Positions 61,922 to 64,000 of a stretch of DNA of 64,000 nucleotides are shown in pieces. Source of the DNA: Silvibacterium acidisoli (GTDB lineage Bacteria > Acidobacteriota > Terriglobia > Terriglobales > Acidobacteriaceae); assembly GCA_022870745.1 (NCBI GenBank), contig CP085323.1:4712001-4776000 (forward strand). The letters are read 5' to 3'. A program made the position numbers and the translations under genes. The number at the start of each line of letters is the position of its first letter. The stretch's first letter is position 1. The notes under the pieces are model-generated. The model made no database searches. It worked only from the letters and a program-made list of their open reading frames with translations, and was not told where the DNA came from.

Positions 61922-64000
61922 CTACTCGGTGCGAATCGCCGCCATTGGATCGACCCGTGCTGCGCGGATCGCAGGAAGCAGCGATGCGGCACTCGCGACC
62001 GCTACCAGCGCGGCGACCGAGACGATCAGCACCCAGGGGTCCCGCCCCGATGTCTCGTACAAAAACGAAGCCAGTGCTCGCGATGCAAGAATGGCAATGA
62101 TCAACCCTGCAGCAGCTCCGGAAAAAGCGATCCAGGTGTTCTCTTTATAGACCATGCGCACGACCTGGCCGCGCTGCGCTCCCAACGCCATGCGAATGCC
62201 GATCTCGCTGGTGCGCCGCGCCGTCTCATACGACAGCGTTCCGTAAAGCCCAATCGCCGTCACCAGCAACGCGCAGCCCGCGAAGTACACGGACAGCATC
62301 GCCATCATGCGCTCCGTTCCGATGGAATCGTTCAGGACGCTCTGCATCGTCATCATTGTCGGTGCGGGAATGTCCGGAGCGAGGCGATGCGCAATCCCAC
62401 GCGCCGCAGAGGCAAGCGGACCCGTCGCACCGCTGGTCCTCACGACCGCGAAGTATGTCGCTGTTTCGTCGTCCGCCTGAGTCAGCGCACTGTAGCCTAT
62501 CGGGTTGAAGTTCTCACGCAGGCCGGAATATTTTGTATCGGCCACCACACCGATCACCTGGATGGGCCTCGGCTGTTGCCCTTCGCGCGCAGGCCCTGAC
62601 AACACGGTTCGGCCGATCGGGTCCTGGTCACCAAAGAGCATAGTGGCGGCCTTCTTGTTCAGGATGACCTTTTCCGTATCGGTCGCGCTATCCGTCCATC
62701 GGAAATCTCTGCCGCGCAGCAGCGGAATTCGCATCGTGTCGAAGTAATCCGGAGCGATGCGAGACATATAGACCGTCTGGTCTTTCGCATGCTGCGATGA
62801 CAACCTGTTCGTCCATTGCATGCCGATAAGCGGCATCACGTTTACGAAACTCACCTGGCGAACACCCGGCTGCCGCCTTAGTTCTTCTTCGATCTGCTGG
62901 TAAAGCGGAATCACTTCCCGTGGAGCCATCTTCTTTCGATCCATGTCGAAGGTGAGCCCGACAAGGCCCTGTGCATCGAAACCGGCCCCGGTGCGATAGA
63001 GCCGCACCAGGCTGGTCGTTAGCAGCCCCGCACACACGAGCAGAATCACCGCCAGCGATACCTCAAGGCTGAGCAGCAATCGCGGCGTCCACCGGCGGCG
63101 TTCTCCCGGTTCCATCGTGCGCCCCTGGCGCAGCCCGCGGTACAGGCCGCGTGAAGTCGCACGCAGGGCCGGGACCAATCCGATAATGACCGAGGCAACC
63201 ACGGCCGTGGACACTGCGAAGAACCAGACGCGGACATCGAGCGAGGTGTCGATCAGGGTCATGCGAGAGTTGTTGCCCAATAGAATCGCAGACAACGATC
63301 GGCCGATCATCGGCGCGACCGCAAGGCCCAGCCCGACACCACCCATTGCTACCAGGAAGCTCTCGATGAGCAACTGCCGCACCAGTGCGGTTCGGCTTGC
63401 ACCCAGCGCGAGGCGGGTTGCAATCTCCTGCGTGCGGGCGGCGCTGCGCGCCAGCAGCAGGCTTGCAAGATTAAGGCAGGCCAACAACAGAATTCCGCCG
63501 CACATGGCAAAGATCGCCACCAGCGGTCTGCGAAATACCCTGCGCAAGTAAGTGAATCCGCGCGAGCCTGGAATCGCACTGAAGTTGGCATGATGCTCTT
63601 CATCATCTTTCAGCCGGTCTGGCTCCCACTGCGCGGCGCGCAGCAAAGGCAATGTCCGGGTAGACAAGGCTGCATTCGCCGAGCCTAGAGTCACATCCGG
63701 CCGCAGCCGCCCCATGATCGTGAGCCACCAGGCATGATTCCCCATCGCCACCCAGCTTTTCGGCGCATGCAGGATCTCTTCAGAAGCCAGCGGAACGAAG
63801 AACGCTGGACGCACCGTGGGATCCGCTCCGAAAAACGAACCCGGCATCACCCCTACCACGGTGAAAACTCCGCTATCGACGACCAGCTTGCGGCCAATCA
63901 CCTGCTGGGTACCGCCAAACCAGCTTTTCCAGAAGGCCTCGCTGATTACCACTGAAAGCCCTGCGCCTTTAAGGTCGTCCGCAGGGCTCAACACTCGGCC
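61922..64000 (-). CDS. FtsX/MacB-like ABC permease, incomplete at window edge
   Basis: The visible 690-plus residues contain periplasmic MacB-PCD regions and FtsX-like permease domains with membrane helices near LLLACLNLASLLLARSAAR, AVSTAVVASVIIGLVPALRA and the C-terminal ALLVTAIGLYGTLSYETARR, VSVAALVAVASAASLLP. The duplicated arrangement is typical of the acidobacterial orphan permeases. The frame remains open to base 64000, so the true start lies outside; an internal ATG at 63994 is probably not the start. Role: probably export of a small peptide or lipid, or a mechanical signal; unknown. Confidence 0.88.
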   Translation of the reverse strand, partial: GRVLSPADDLKGAGLSVVISEAFWKSWFGGTQQVIGRKLVVDSGVFTVVGVMPGSFFGADPTVRPAFFVPLASEEILHAPKSWVAMGNHAWWLTIMGRLRPDVTLGSANAALSTRTLPLLRAAQWEPDRLKDDEEHHANFSAIPGSRGFTYLRRVFRRPLVAIFAMCGGILLLACLNLASLLLARSAARTQEIATRLALGASRTALVRQLLIESFLVAMGGVGLGLAVAPMIGRSLSAILLGNNSRMTLIDTSLDVRVWFFAVSTAVVASVIIGLVPALRATSRGLYRGLRQGRTMEPGERRRWTPRLLLSLEVSLAVILLVCAGLLTTSLVRLYRTGAGFDAQGLVGLTFDMDRKKMAPREVIPLYQQIEEELRRQPGVRQVSFVNVMPLIGMQWTNRLSSQHAKDQTVYMSRIAPDYFDTMRIPLLRGRDFRWTDSATDTEKVILNKKAATMLFGDQDPIGRTVLSGPAREGQQPRPIQVIGVVADTKYSGLRENFNPIGYSALTQADDETATYFAVVRTSGATGPLASAARGIAHRLAPDIPAPTMMTMQSVLNDSIGTERMMAMLSVYFAGCALLVTAIGLYGTLSYETARRTSEIGIRMALGAQRGQVVRMVYKENTWIAFSGAAAGLIIAILASRALASFLYETSGRDPWVLIVSVAALVAVASAASLLPAIRAARVDPMAAIRTE

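Overview
The window looks like a chromosomal segment of a GC-rich, Gram-negative, plant-polymer-degrading acidobacterium, most likely of the Acidobacteriaceae/Terriglobia. The reasons are two very large Oar-type TonB-dependent receptors that begin with a carboxypeptidase-like domain, a duplicated-permease MacB/FtsX protein, LpxD (hence an LPS outer membrane), and many exported glycoside hydrolases with Sec or Tat-like signals. No phage, integrase, IS element, CRISPR array, rRNA or tRNA was seen. The taxon is an inference from gene content only.

Layout. 0.4-2.1 kb: a HemD-GAF-ANTAR fusion. 2.3-12.4 kb: a carbohydrate block with a GH78 alpha-L-rhamnosidase and an exported FAD oxidoreductase on the + strand, and an SDR, mannonate dehydratase and GH38-type hydrolase on the - strand. 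12.8-17.2 kb: a sigma70-like promoter, a cobalamin riboswitch and an nrdAB pair whose small subunit carries the class Ic (Phe instead of radical Tyr) signature, closed by a perfect hairpin terminator. 17.2-20.4 kb (-): GH43 and a DUF4965/glutaminase-like protein. 20.6-24.3 kb (+): a lipoprotein sugar-binding protein, a histidine kinase with a lectin-like sensor region, and a NarL-type regulator. 24.4-29.7 kb (+): an Oar-type receptor and a GH32 hydrolase. 30.0 kb: a GntR/FCD regulator. 30.8-36.6 kb: divergent GH127 arabinofuranosidase and second Oar-type receptor. 36.7-43.5 kb: two divergent, tightly packed operons of zinc alcohol dehydrogenases, SDRs, a UlaG-like lactonase and a TPR protein. 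43.6-48.7 kb (-): an MdtNOP/YtcA-type efflux operon. 48.9-52.8 kb: an exported Gfo/Idh oxidoreductase, a membrane protein of unknown function, SCO1 and an aldo/keto reductase. 52.9-55.3 kb (-): a siderophore-type TonB receptor. 55.4-61.9 kb (+): lpxD, a second GH127-like enzyme, a cupin, aguB-aguA and tadA. 61.9-64 kb (-): an ABC permease that runs off the right edge.

How the parts may work together. The hydrolases (rhamnosidase, arabinofuranosidases, GH43, GH32, GH38) and two receptors would release and import plant cell-wall sugars. The SDR/ADH/lactonase operons and mannonate dehydratase would oxidise the released sugars or uronates. Two short DNA elements found by eye suggest the wiring: a 16-bp palindrome occurs both before the sensor operon and before the first receptor, and an AT-rich 14-mer occurs at the GH127 promoter, next to the second receptor's promoter, and in the 29-bp gap between the divergent dehydrogenase operons.

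The observations I consider most worth following are the HemD-GAF-ANTAR fusion, the B12-riboswitch control of a class Ic ribonucleotide reductase, and the lectin-domain kinase system with its shared operator.
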